In this document: positions 10,862 to 21,423 of the stretch, piece by piece | Position numbering within the stretch: the stretch's first letter is position 1 | Layout: every line of letters begins with the position of its first letter | From: Puccinellia tenuiflora | Taxonomy: Eukaryota; Streptophyta; Magnoliopsida; Poales; Poaceae | Reading direction: 5' to 3' | Assembly (NCBI GenBank): GCA_012064385.1 | Contig: QRDG01000473.1 | Coordinates: 2,992,157-3,056,156 of the forward strand | DNA length: 64,000 bases | Notes under the pieces: model-generated | Database searches by the model: none | What the model saw: only the letters and a program-made list of their open reading frames with translations | Told to the model about the DNA's origin: nothing | Translations under genes and position numbers: made by a program

Positions 10862-13800
10862 CCACAGCAGCAACAACAGCAAGCAAATTACCCAAGTTCA
10901 TCTAACAGTCAGTCAGAAATTAGTGAAATGATGAGATTACAGAAGGAAATGTTCAGTGGTATGCAGGAAACCATGAAGATGCAGTCGGAATTGTTCTTCA
11001 AAACCATGCAGACACTAACAGCTGGTATTTCCAATACTCAAGCAGCTCAGCCAGCCAACAAACTGCCTGCACAAGCTGAGAAAAATCCAAAGCAATGTGG
11101 AGCAATTGAGACAGTAGAAGCAGTGACAACTAGGAGTGGAATAGGTACATCCAAATTGACCTACGTTGCTCCAGCCAGAAGAGCAACAGAACATCAACCT
11201 CAAGATACAGGAAACACTGTATCAGATCATGAAAAGATAGTAGAACCAGCAGTTGAAGTTGAAAAGCCAGAAAATTCAGGGAAAAAGGGAGTGGAAAATC
11301 TGCCTGCAGCTGACAAATCAGGAGTTACTGTAGAGCAACCAGCCCCTGTCATTCAGAAACCTGTTGCACAAAAAGTCCCATTTCCTGAAAGACTTGAGAA
11401 AACTAAAGAAGAAAAGCAATATGCAAAATTCTTGGAAACCATGAAAGAAGTTCAAATTATCATACCAATTCTTGATGCAGTGTTGCACATTCCCTTGTAT
11501 GCCAAGTTTTTCAAGGATTTAATCTCAAAGAAAAGGAGTTTAGAAGACCCTGAAATAGTTGCTCTGACAGAGGATTGCAGTGCAGTCATTCAGAACTATA
11601 TGCCCAAGAAACTGGGAGATCCTGGGAGTTTCAGCATCCCTTGTGTGGTTGGAAAAAGAACCTTCACAGCACTTTGTGATTTGGGTTCTTCAGTAAGTGT
11701 ATTACCCCAAGCTGCCAACCAGAGGCTTCAATTAGGTGTTCTGAAGCCCACTTCCATGACATTGCAATTAGCAGACAGAACATTGAGAAATCCAGCAGGA
11801 ATTCTAGAGGATGTGCCTGTCCAAGTTGGAAACTTTGCCTACCCAGTAGATTTTGTGGTCTTGGAAATGGAGGACAATTTGGACTCAATGATTTTAGGCA
11901 GACCATTTTTAGCCACAGCTGGAGCTTTAATCGATGTGAAAGGTGGAAAACTAAAATTACAATTTGGTTCTGAGCAAGCTGAATTCAGCATGAAACATGC
12001 TTCTCACCTCCTCCCTACCTTAGAGCAATGTCATGCAGTCGATATAATTGACAAAAGTGTCGTGGAGTCTCTGACAGAACTACAACCCCAAGAGCCTGAA
12101 GTGCAAGTCTTTGTCACAGCTGACAACACAAAACCCCAGGAGCTATGTGGAATTACCCTCTTTAGTAATGCCCTGGACAAAGTTGAAAGTAAAGAATCTC
12201 AGCAGTTCCATAATTCTATTGTTGAGCTAAAGGAGTTGCCTGCTCATTTAAAGTATATATTTCTGGAGCAAGAGAAAATACATCCAGTGATAATTAGCTC
12301 TGCTCTGGATGGGGAACAGGAACAGAGTCTGTTGTCAGTTCTCAGGTTATACAAGAATGTGATTGGTTATTCCATTGATGACATCAAAGGAATAGATGAA
12401 AAGGTCTGCTCCCACAGAATTTACCTAGAAGGAGATAGCACACCAACAAGAGAAGGGCAGAGAAGATTAAATCCTATCATGCAAGAAGTAGTAAAGAAAG
12501 AAGTTTTAAAACTTCTTCAGGCAGGAATGATTTACCCCATATCTGACAGTGAGTGGGTGAGTCCAATACATATTGTGCCCAAGAAAGGAGGTTACACAGT
12601 TGTTGAAAATAAAGAAGGAAAGCTAATAACTACCAGACCTGTCACTGGATGGAGAATGGTAAATGATTTCAGAAAACCGAATAAGGCAACTAGGAAGGAC
12701 CATTTTCCCTTGCCATTTATGGATCAGATGTTAGAAAGGCTGGCAGGACAGAAATTCTATTGTTACCTAGACGGCTACTCAGGATTTCTGCAAATTCCCA
12801 TTCACCCAGCTGACCAAGACAAAACCACCTTCACCTGTCCCTATGGAACATTTGCTTACAAGAGATTACCCTTTGGTCTTTGCAATGCACCTGGCACATT
12901 TCAGAGGTGTATGATGTCCATTTTTTCTGATCACATTGAGAAGATCATGGAAGTATTCATGGATGATTTTACTGTATATGGAAAGGATTTCATCACTTGT
13001 CCGAAAAATCTGACAGCAGTTTTACACAGATGTTCAGAGCAAAATTTGATATTGAATTGGGAAAAAAGCCATTTCCTTGTTAATGAAGGAATTGTACTTG
13101 GACATTTAGTGTCAGCCAGAGGGATTGAAGTGGACAGAGCAAAAGTAGATGTGATTGCTAAATTACCACCTCCTGAAAATGTGAAAGGAATACAGAGTTT
13201 CCTAGGCCATGCTGGTTTTTATAGAAGATTCATTAAGGATTTCTCCTTAATTGCTAAGCCACTCACAAGACTGCTTAACCAAGATGTCAAGTTTGTGTTT
13301 GATGAAGCATGTATGCAAGCATTCAACAAGTTAAAAGAAGCTCTCGTTACAACCCCAATTGTGCAGCCACCTGACTGGACTCTGCCATTTGAGCTAATGT
13401 GTGATGCCAACGACTATGCAGTGGGAGCAGTGCTTGGTCAGAGAAAGGAGAAAGCCCTTCATGTTATCCATTATGCCAGCAAGACACTAGATGATGCTCA
13501 GATCAACTATACCACCACAGAAAAGGAACTACTTGAAGTAGTATTTGCATTTGACAAGTTCAGGCCATACCTTGTGGGACACAAGTGCATTGTCTATTCT
13601 GACCATGCAGCCATAAGGTACTTGATCAAGAAGAAAGATGAAAAGCCAAGGTTGATCAGATGGATACTACTGTTGCAAGAGTTTGATATAGAGATAAGGG
13701 ACAAGAAAGGATCTGAAAATTCAGTTGCAGATCATCTGTCCAGAATCATTTGTCCTGAAAACAGAGAGATACAAGATGCAATACCAGGTGAACAGCTGAT

Positions 13801-14091
13801 GAAAGTGAGTACAAGCTCTCCTTGGTATGCTGACATAGTAAATTACCTCGCTTGTGAAATTATGCCAGTTGACATGACCTACCAGCAGAAAAAGAAATTT
13901 TTGCATGATGCAAAGAGCTATTACTGGGATGAGCCATTCTTGTACAAACATTGTGCAGATGGAATTGTCAGAAGATGTGTACCAGCAGAAGAAATAAATG
14001 ATGTTATGTTCCAATGCCATGCTGGCATGTATGGAGGTCATGCATGGAGCAATGAAAACCCAGGCAAAAATACTGCAAGCCGGATTCTACT
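10862..14091 (+). pseudogene. Athila pol: protease, reverse transcriptase, RNase H and the start of integrase
   Basis: The frame is continuous with gag after the amber. Numbered from the methionine at 10928: protease active site CDLGSS near residue 250; RT with FMDD near 677-680; RNase H from about 800 (CDANDYAVGAVLG, later SDHAAIRYL). The integrase zinc-binding region begins with CHAGMYGGH. The frame is then disturbed by an extra base near 14041-14046 and another at about 14089-14092 (TACTAGGCC where TACTGGCC would keep frame). The open frame to 14200 past that point is therefore out of register. The enzyme would copy element RNA to DNA in virus-like particles; as it stands it cannot make integrase. 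Confidence 0.9.
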
Positions 14092-15069
14092 AGGCCAAAT
14101 CTATTCAAAGATGTACATGAGTATATCAAGCAGTGTGACCCTTGTCGGAGATCAGGAAAAATATCAAGAAGGAATGAAATGCCACAAAAGGGAATTCTAG
14201 AGGTAGAATTGTTTGATGTGTGGGGAGTAGATTTTGTTGGACCCCTTCCATCATCCAAAGGATACAAGCATATATCAGTAGAAGTGGACTATGTGTCCAA
14301 ATGGATTGAAGCAATACCCACTGTCAGTGCTGATTCCAAGTCAGTGTGCAAATTATTTAAAACAGTCATATTTCCCAGATTTGGAGTTCCTAGAGTAGTG
14401 ATCAGTGATGGTGGAGCTCATTTCAACAATCAACAGCTAGAGAAGCTCCTTAGCAAATATGGTGTGAAAAACCACAGAGTGACAACACCTTACCACCCTC
14501 AAGCCAATGGACAAGTGGAACTGTCCAACAGAGAAGTAAAACAGATTCTTGAGAAAGTTGTGTCCAAGTCCAGGGGAGATTGGTCAATGAAATTACCAGA
14601 TGCCTTGTGGGCATACAGGATGGGCTATAAAACACCAATTGGAATGTCACCATTCAGAATTGTATATGGAAAAGCATGTCACTTACCAGTTGAGTTGGAG
14701 CACAGAGCCCAGTGGGCAATAAGGAAGCTGAACATGGATCTAGGAAAAGCTGGAGAAGCAAGAAAACTCCAGATGTGTGAATTAGAGGAGTTGAGAAATG
14801 ATGCTTATGAGAGTGCCAAGATTTACTAGGAAAAGGCCAAGAAATGGCATGACAAGCACATACTCAGAAAAGATTTCAGTGTTGGACAGACAGTTTTGGT
14901 GTATGAGTCCAAGCTACATTTATTCTCTGGAAAGTTCAAGTCAAGATGGTTTGGTCCTTGTGCCATCAAGAGAGACCTTGGGCATGGTGCTTTTGAAGTA
15001 CAGAGTCCAGCAGGGGGAACTTTCAAGGTGAATGGACAGAGGCTAAAACATTACAGAGCAGGAGATTAG
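14092..15069 (+). pseudogene. Athila integrase core and C-terminal domain
   Basis: In the third register the zinc-binding tail CDPCRRSG appears. The catalytic core follows with the three acidic residues in WGVDFVGP, ISDGGAHF and QVELSNREV. A TAG at 14827-14829 interrupts, followed in frame by the C-terminal module (KKWHDKHI ... GPCAIKR ... FKVNGQRLKHY) to a stop at 15067-15069. All parts of a normal Ty3 integrase can be recognised, so the lesions are point changes and not deletions. Confidence 0.85.
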
Positions 15070-16310
15070 TTGTACACTGAAGAAAAGGAAGAATCAGATG
15101 ATGATGGAACAGGGGATGAGCCCAATGCATCCTCTGGAGTTGAAAACCAGTAAAGAAGCTACAGTCAAGCTAATGACTATAAACAAGAGCAGCTCATCAG
15201 GAGGCAACCTGACTACCTTTTTATGTCTTTCAAATTTTTATTTCCTTTATTAGCCATGCTTGTCTTTGTGTTTTGCTTTGTGTCTTTGTTTTCAGATTTT
15301 GAATAAAAGAGAATGGGAAGTCTTGGCTATGATATCATGGAACAAGAAGCAGAGGAGAACACCAGGTGGAATTATTTCAATCACTTACGCCACTTTTACA
15401 GCATGAGTTTTATTGTTATGCCATGTCTATGAATTATGATCAATTTGGCAAATTATAAGCTGTTTCAGTAAAAGTTTCATTTTGGGTTGTTCGTCCCTGT
15501 TCGAGCAGCACTCCATTTGATTGAGAATCTTGCATCTTTATCTGTCTATTATTCTTGCAAAGGCTTATGCTCAGAAGCATTTATCAAATTTAGAATTTAT
15601 TCATTTCTCTGTTCAAAGCTCTTAGAGTACTAGATAATGCAAATGACACAAAAATTGAATGTGATGATCCACTTCAGAGCCATGTTCTAACTGCATTTTC
15701 TGCATGTTTGCATTTTTTGGCATTAGCAATCATGATCTTGGGATTGTGATTTGTGAAGCACTAACAGTGAAACTAACTGAAAATTGCTGTAACAGCCAAC
15801 AATTTTTGCATTAGCTACTGTGATCTCGGGATTGTAGTATGTGAAGCACTAACTGAAAACCTATAACTGAATCTGAAGAAGTGTTGGCATTAGCAGTTAT
15901 GATCTCGGGATTGTAACATGTGAAGCACTAACTACGTTAACTTGACAAGAAGATGACTAACTAACTCATTCTATGCATTGGCACTAGCCTACTATGTTCC
16001 TGGGAACTGTAGCAGGTGAAGCACTGACTCTGCATGCATATGACATTTACATCTTCATTATGGCTATTTTCTGGATCAGTTCATCTCAATCTCTCTGTCA
16101 TCTGTCTTATCCTGTTAATCCAGAGCAGTTGAACCTAGAAATGATTAAAATCTGCCATTTGAAACTTATTTCTGAACTAGAACTTGCCCTAATAATAGCC
16201 AGAATCGCAATGAATCTGATTTGAATGGACTGCTAAAATTCAGAACAGAGCACTGTTCATCTTCATGCTATTGTCACCGGCACCTCATTTTACTTTACTT
16301 GGGGACAAGC
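15070..16310 (+). repeat. Non-coding 3' interior of the Athila element with four degenerate ~45-bp repeats
   Basis: There is no env-like ORF here. Four copies of a phrase like CATTAGCARYTATGATCTC GGGATTGTA...TGTGAAGCACTAAC begin near 15720, 15812, 15889 and 15979. The spacing is about 77-92 bases and the last copy is the most diverged. They lie 300-600 bases upstream of the polypurine tract. Function unknown. Confidence 0.65.
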
Positions 16311-16331
16311 AAAGGTTTGGGTCTGGGGGTT
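16311..16331 (+). other. Athila polypurine tract
   Basis: AAAGGTTTGGGTCTGGGGGTT directly abuts the 3' LTR. It has the position and G-rich makeup expected for the plus-strand primer. Confidence 0.7.
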
Positions 16332-17669
16332 TGATCATCATCATTTTTATGCATAATTCATAGCTCTAAAACCCTAAAAACCTCATTGCAATTAGTTTCC
16401 AGTGCTTCATTTATATGAATTTACAGTGCAAACTACCTATTTTTCAGTTCAGTGTGCAAAGTGCACACTCTATTCAGAGAGGAAGTTGGCGATGATCGAC
16501 AAGACCTGATCAAGCAATGCGCACAATGATTGCAGCATTGGATCCCATCGGAAGCTGAGAAGTAATTCAAACGAGTTTGAATTGGAGAGAGGGAAAGAAG
16601 ATCAACTTGGGGAGCAAGGAAGGCATAAAGCAAAAAGGTGAAAAAGGGGAAGAACACCCCATGTGCCCCTCGGCTGTCAGAAAGGAAGGAAGCTTCCTCC
16701 TCTCCGAACCATTCCACCCAAGAAGGAAAAGGTGTATAAAACCACCACCACACCACCGCAGCATCAATCAATCCGCATCCATCCAGCCGCATCCACCCAT
16801 CCCATCCTCATCCATCAACAGCCAACACCACACACCTTTTTTCCATCTCTCCCACTTTCCACCAAGAACACCCCAAGAACAGCAAGAACACCACGAACCG
16901 AAGCAAGAAGACGAGCAAGAAAAGCAAGATCAAGATCAACATGGAGATCAGGAGAAAGAAGTACAAGGCCTAGGTGATCTGAAGCTCAGGAACAGCTACT
17001 CTACATCCACCCCTGTCCTCACCTCTTCCTCCTCTGCTTCGACGGTGTTTCAGTGAGCTTAGCCAAGAACTTCTCCCTCTTCCCCTGTGTAATCTTGTCG
17101 TGAACTGAGAGGATCATCCATCTACGAGCAGACCTTATGATATCTAGCTGTGCAGTGACTTGAGTGACACAATTCTCTGCCTTTACCGAATATTTGCATG
17201 ATCTACTTGTTGTGTGTTTTGATCTGTGTGTGTATGGCTAGTCCCTGCATGCTTGTGTGTTGCAATCCCACCCTTTGCCTCCAATTGCTTGTTAACTCAC
17301 TTGGATCTGGCTTGACAACCCAGAAAAGAGTGATCTTTGTGCTTTGATTTTTCTCCTCCTTAAAACCTGCTAAAAACCCTTCCTTGCATGACTAGTCTCT
17401 GCAAGTTGAGCACCACAATCTTGTTCCCTGTCTAAACCTTGCTTAGATCCTTGTTAGGCTCTGGATTGACAACCCTGAGGCTACAAGTTCAATTCTGAAT
17501 TAGTTGTAGTTTAATTTCCTTGCAAAAACCTTTACCTTTCTGCCTAAACCCTAAAAACCTGAAAAAGATTGATTTCGACCCAGTCACTGCCAACACTTAG
17601 AACCACCATAAACTTGTTGATCCCTGTGGAGACGATAACAAACACCCCCCCTAAAATTACAGCATATCA
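16332..17669 (+). repeat. Athila 3' LTR (1338 bp)
   Basis: Starts TGATCATCATC and ends CAGCATATCA, followed by the target duplication TCGGT at 17670-17674. Compared by eye with the 5' LTR, differences include GGTGAAG/GGGGAAG, CATTCATC/CATCCATC, CTGGCTG/CTAGCTG, CTAAATT/CTGAATT, CCATCATA/CCACCATA and the terminal AGATCA/ATATCA. Confidence 0.95.
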
Positions 17670-18271
17670 TCGGTCATTGATATCGACATTGTCTGAGAAC
17701 GGTCCTTGAACAAAGATATATGCATCTGTGAGAAGTACCTCTAGAAGTGCATATGTCGGGAGGGGGGGGGACGGCTGGTGAGTTTGTTCCCGACCTCCTC
17801 CGTCATTAACGTATGCATAGAGTAACTCGAGCACTGCATTGGGAAAGCCTCATATTTCTGTCTATACTCCATGGCAAGCCTTGCATCAAGGTTGGAATAT
17901 TGGAGTAAAATTAACGGGGTTTAGGGTTTAGTTTCTATTTTAGGAAATCAAGTTGTGTCCAAACTTATATTTCAATTGAATGAAGTTGTAAAATTAACGG
18001 GGTTTAGGGTATGAGAGGTAAGAAAAAAATGTCGTACAAGTGTCGACGCCCCCAAAAAGGACACTGAGAGGGACCGGACACAATTTAGACAAACCTGATG
18101 CTCTTAGCACGGAGATGAAAGTCATATTTTCTTCAAGGTGTGCATGCGCTTTCTTTATTTTTGGCGCTCGTTGTTGTAAGAATCAAACTCCGGCGCGGCT
18201 GCTCATGTACAAACTTTTCTATTTGTCGTTTCTGCATGCAGCCCAAGTCGTCAGCCCACCCAATAAACATA

Positions 18272-18365
18272 CTCCCTCCGATTCATAAAAAGTGCCGCCC
18301 ACTTAGTACAAAGTTTGTACTAACTTAGTATAAAATTAGCGACACTTTTTATAAATCGGAGAGAG
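18272..18365. mobile_element. Stowaway MITE (Tc1/Mariner derived), 94 bp
   Basis: Inverted ends CTCCCTCCGATTCATAAAAA and CTCTCTCCGATTTATAAAAA (from the other strand) with a TA target duplication at 18270-18271 and 18366-18367. Confidence 0.92.
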
Positions 18366-18982
18366 TATTTCAATTTCAAAACACATACTTTCGAACCGAG
18401 AGTCCAAAGTAAAAGCAGTATTAACCATAGTAATCCTTGTGATGAGATGTTCCAAATTAGATCTTACATGTAGACATTCTTATAATTATTTTTAAAAAGC
18501 AACTTTGTTCATGGAAAAGCAATTTTTGAGTTTAAAACTTGCCTTTTCATCAAAGAAGTTGCTTTTTAAAATATCTCCAGGTCAACCGGCTTCACTTATC
18601 GCCTTACTAAAATGGTAAAAAAAGAGTCGAGATGGATGTCTGTAGCTTTATCAGATTCTCTTTTCCGAAGTTGGAGAACTTAACGAAAAAAGGAAAGGTT
18701 CATAGAATTTTCTTCCCCTTACCCTTTCCCCGAACCATCTCTCTCGAGGCTAGTAACAACACTTGGAAATGCAAAATGAGCTTTAGAGGAAAGATCACTC
18801 TACTTTTTGAATCACCAATTCCCCTCTAAAGGAGGACTTTTTTACTCTTCCGAACGATAGGTCGCTAAAAGCAGTCTCATCAGCAGTGAAAGAACAACTC
18901 CGATGGACAGACAATAGTTTTTGTAGACTTTCTCTCATAAAACTGACAAGTTGCTCATTGTTCAGATTAAAAACAAGCCCCT

Positions 18983-19008
18983 CCCCCCCCCCCACACACA
19001 CACACACT
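18983..19008. repeat. Poly-C / (AC)n microsatellite
   Basis: A run of 11 C followed by about seven AC dinucleotides. Confidence 0.9.
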
Positions 19009-19923
19009 CATCACATATTTTCCGTGTATTACAAACCTGATTTTATAATAGAAAAGCAAAAATAGTACAAAGTTGCTCTTCGAAAATAATCATTCGAATA
19101 TGTCTTACATATGAGATCTTGCTTTTTGATGTTTTGGTGAACAAAACATGACGGTAAAATCGTTTAGTAATTTCATCGCTTGATTTTAAAAGCAAAGTTT
19201 TTAAATAAAAACAAGTCCTCCTCACAATTTTTAATGTTTGTGATAGAAAAACAAGTTTATAGTACAAATTTTTTTTTGTCTCGGTTTATAGGACAAAGTT
19301 GTTTTTTCTTATAGAAAAGCAGGTTTACATATCCTCTATCATATTTTTTTTCACCGGATTCGAAGCGGGGCGGATAATGACCAGTTGTGCATTCGAGTAT
19401 GGATATATCGGACAATGGATTCAGAGCGAAAATAGAGCGGATTCGGACGGAAACAAAACTAATCGGGTAGATAGTTCAACAAAATGTCCTTAAAATAAAT
19501 AAATATAACAATAGAATGAACAAATATAACATGATCACATGACAACATATGTTCATATTGATATAGTAACTTCAACACATGACCTAAGGCAGCATCCACA
19601 CATGTTTCATTAGCATAGTAGTAGCATAACAAATTTGTAATCGATAGTCCGTAATGACTATATAAGTGAGTTGATAATTAACCGGCGAACTCGGGGACTT
19701 ACTAACTATTAGTTGTTATATATTATCTTATTTTTTTGATAAAAATCGGATTATTTGGTTAAATGATCAGATAATCCTAATTATTTTTTGAATAATCCAT
19801 ATACGGATGCCACTGTACTTTACATTCCATATCCTATATCGTATGGGTGTTCGGAATCGAATATAATTATTTGTCGGATTTTTTCAAACCAGGTATGGAT
19901 TCGTTAAAATGTATATGGCAGTG

Positions 19924-20020
19924 GATTTGGTTTGGAAATTATCTTATTCGTTTACATCCTAATTCTTAAGTCTTATAAACTGAGTTTCTCTGTTCCTAAT
20001 TGAAGGATGTTTTTTATGAC
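19924..20020. repeat. 97-bp host segment, original copy left of T1
   Basis: Low-copy flank ending in the T1 target site ATGAC. An identical copy is at 32894-32990 inside the apparent element. This copy continues naturally into the unique DNA to its left. Confidence 0.95.
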
Positions 20021-20481
20021 TGACGAGGTTGTGACTCGGCAAATCCCTGGGTTGAGCACCCCGGGTTGATTGAGGGGGAGAGAGGTGAGCGCTGGTGATC
20101 ACGACGGCTAACAGGCGAGGTTTTACCCAGGTTCAGGCTCCCGGAGGATAACACCCTACTTCCTGCTTGTCTGGTATTGATATTGAGCGTGGCTACAATG
20201 GCGAGATGGAGATCTCGCTAGGGTTTGAGCTGGCGGCTATGAGCTGGGGTCGAGTTACCCTAGACGAGGGACCCTCCCAGCCTTTATATGATAGGCTGGG
20301 TCTCGGGTGAACGGTGCCGATGGCACTTACAGGACGATCAAGGCTGATGACCTAACGTCGACTACCTTGGGCCGCACGTCGTCCTTCTTGGGCCTTCCTT
20401 GGACCCTCGCCGTAGGATTGATGGACTCGACGTGACCCAGGTATCACCACCGTGGGGTAATCAAAGAGTAACCCCACGACA
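20021..20481 (-). repeat. T1 3' LTR (461 bp)
   Basis: Plus-strand ends are TGACGAGGTTG and CCCCACGACA. Against the other LTR I count three substitutions and one 2-bp indel by eye. It holds a TATA-like CATATAAAGGCTGGG on the minus strand (near 20280-20295) and the LTR block shared with T2 and the 1-684 element. Confidence 0.93.
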
Positions 20482-20500
20482 GTAGCCCCCGAGTGCTTAG
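20482..20500 (-). other. T1 polypurine tract
   Basis: The minus strand reads CTAAGCACTCGGGGGCTAC immediately before the 3' LTR start TGTCGTGG. T2 has the same GGGGGCTAC tail at its LTR junction. Near-copies of the motif recur at 20726-20737, 23174-23182 and in the array at 25281-26220. Confidence 0.7.
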
Positions 20501-21298
20501 TCGAATCGTAGAGTCGGATAAAGGACTCCTTCCTTCTGGGCACGTCAGCGGGTTCCTGAAAGGAACAAACAAAATGGTCGACTCCGGCCGTTCAGCTTAC
20601 GGAGGATTCCTTAGTCGAAACATCGACTGCAGGGTGGAAAGTGCGAGTGTTGCTCTGGTCGGTGATTTTTTTCAACTGCGATTGTTCTGAGTCATTCGGG
20701 AGCGCGAACAGCGCTCCCGATGGGAGTAGCCCCCGAGATTAAGCTGAATTGCTTGCAATTGAGGTTAAACTCAATTTTTCCTTCAGTCGAAAAGCCCACT
20801 CCCGATGGGAGTGAAGAAGGGACTCGAATTGACGGAGTCGCAACTTGCTTTGCATGACTTACTTTGTACTCGGCCGGTTTGGCTTACTGCTTAAGTTTGC
20901 CCAGCTCGTGGAGCTTACTGTATTTCTTTTGCACTCGAATGAACTTGTCGAGTCGACTCAGCTCTTAGAGCTTACTGTATCTTTGTTGCACTCGAATGAA
21001 CTGTCCGGGTGCTCCATCAGCCTATTGGCTTGCCACGCCTCCGCAGATGACGTCAGCGCTGACGTTTTCGGCGTGCTCTGCATCTGATGGGACGTGACAT
21101 GGTGGTCCCAGTGCTAGCATTGACTGATCTGACCGTTGGGCGTGAACTTTTCACGGCGTGATGAAGATGCCTCGATTCCCGCGCGTAGTGGGCGGCGTGG
21201 GAGGCGACGGTTGGCCTCTCTGCGCGACGCGTGGACGGCCAGATGAGGTTGTGGAGAGCGGTTTCGCGGGGAACGGCCAGGATGAACTGTCCCCGCGG

Positions 21299-21307
21299 TA
21301 TATATTT
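21299..21307 (+). promoter_or_regulatory. TATA box for the antisense gene of T1
   Basis: TATATATTT in GCGGTATATATTTTTCACC, 117-125 bases before the ATG at 21424. The spacing leaves a leader of about 90 bases and implies that the antisense gene has its own promoter, independent of the LTR. Confidence 0.55.
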
Positions 21308-21423
21308 TTCACCGTGGTGGGGAACAGTTCACCCCATCCTCATTTCACTGCCATCTCCACTGCTCTCTCCTCCATTGCTGCTCCTCCATTGCTGCTCCTC
21401 TGCCAGATTCTTCTCCACCCACC

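Larger units (their letters stand above)
8106..17669 (+). mobile_element. Complete Athila-type Ty3 LTR retrotransposon, coding region broken
   Basis: The 9,564-bp element is bounded by a 5-bp target duplication TCGGT (8101-8105 and 17670-17674). It has LTRs 8106-9440 and 16332-17669, a tRNA-Asp primer site right after the 5' LTR, a polypurine tract before the 3' LTR, and the order gag, protease, RT, RNase H, integrase (Ty3 order). The FMDD form of the RT active site, the DLGSS protease and the tRNA-Asp primer fit the Athila lineage. By eye the LTRs differ at about 8 substitutions and 2 small indels, so insertion is recent. Two amber codons and two one-base shifts break the coding frame. There is no env-like ORF between integrase and the 3' LTR. 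Confidence 0.95.
17675..19923. other. Low-copy non-coding interval
   Basis: No convincing gene. It contains a G-run near 17760-17772, a Stowaway MITE, a C-run plus AC microsatellite (18983-19008) and several AT-rich stretches. Open frames are short and without domains. Confidence 0.5.
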
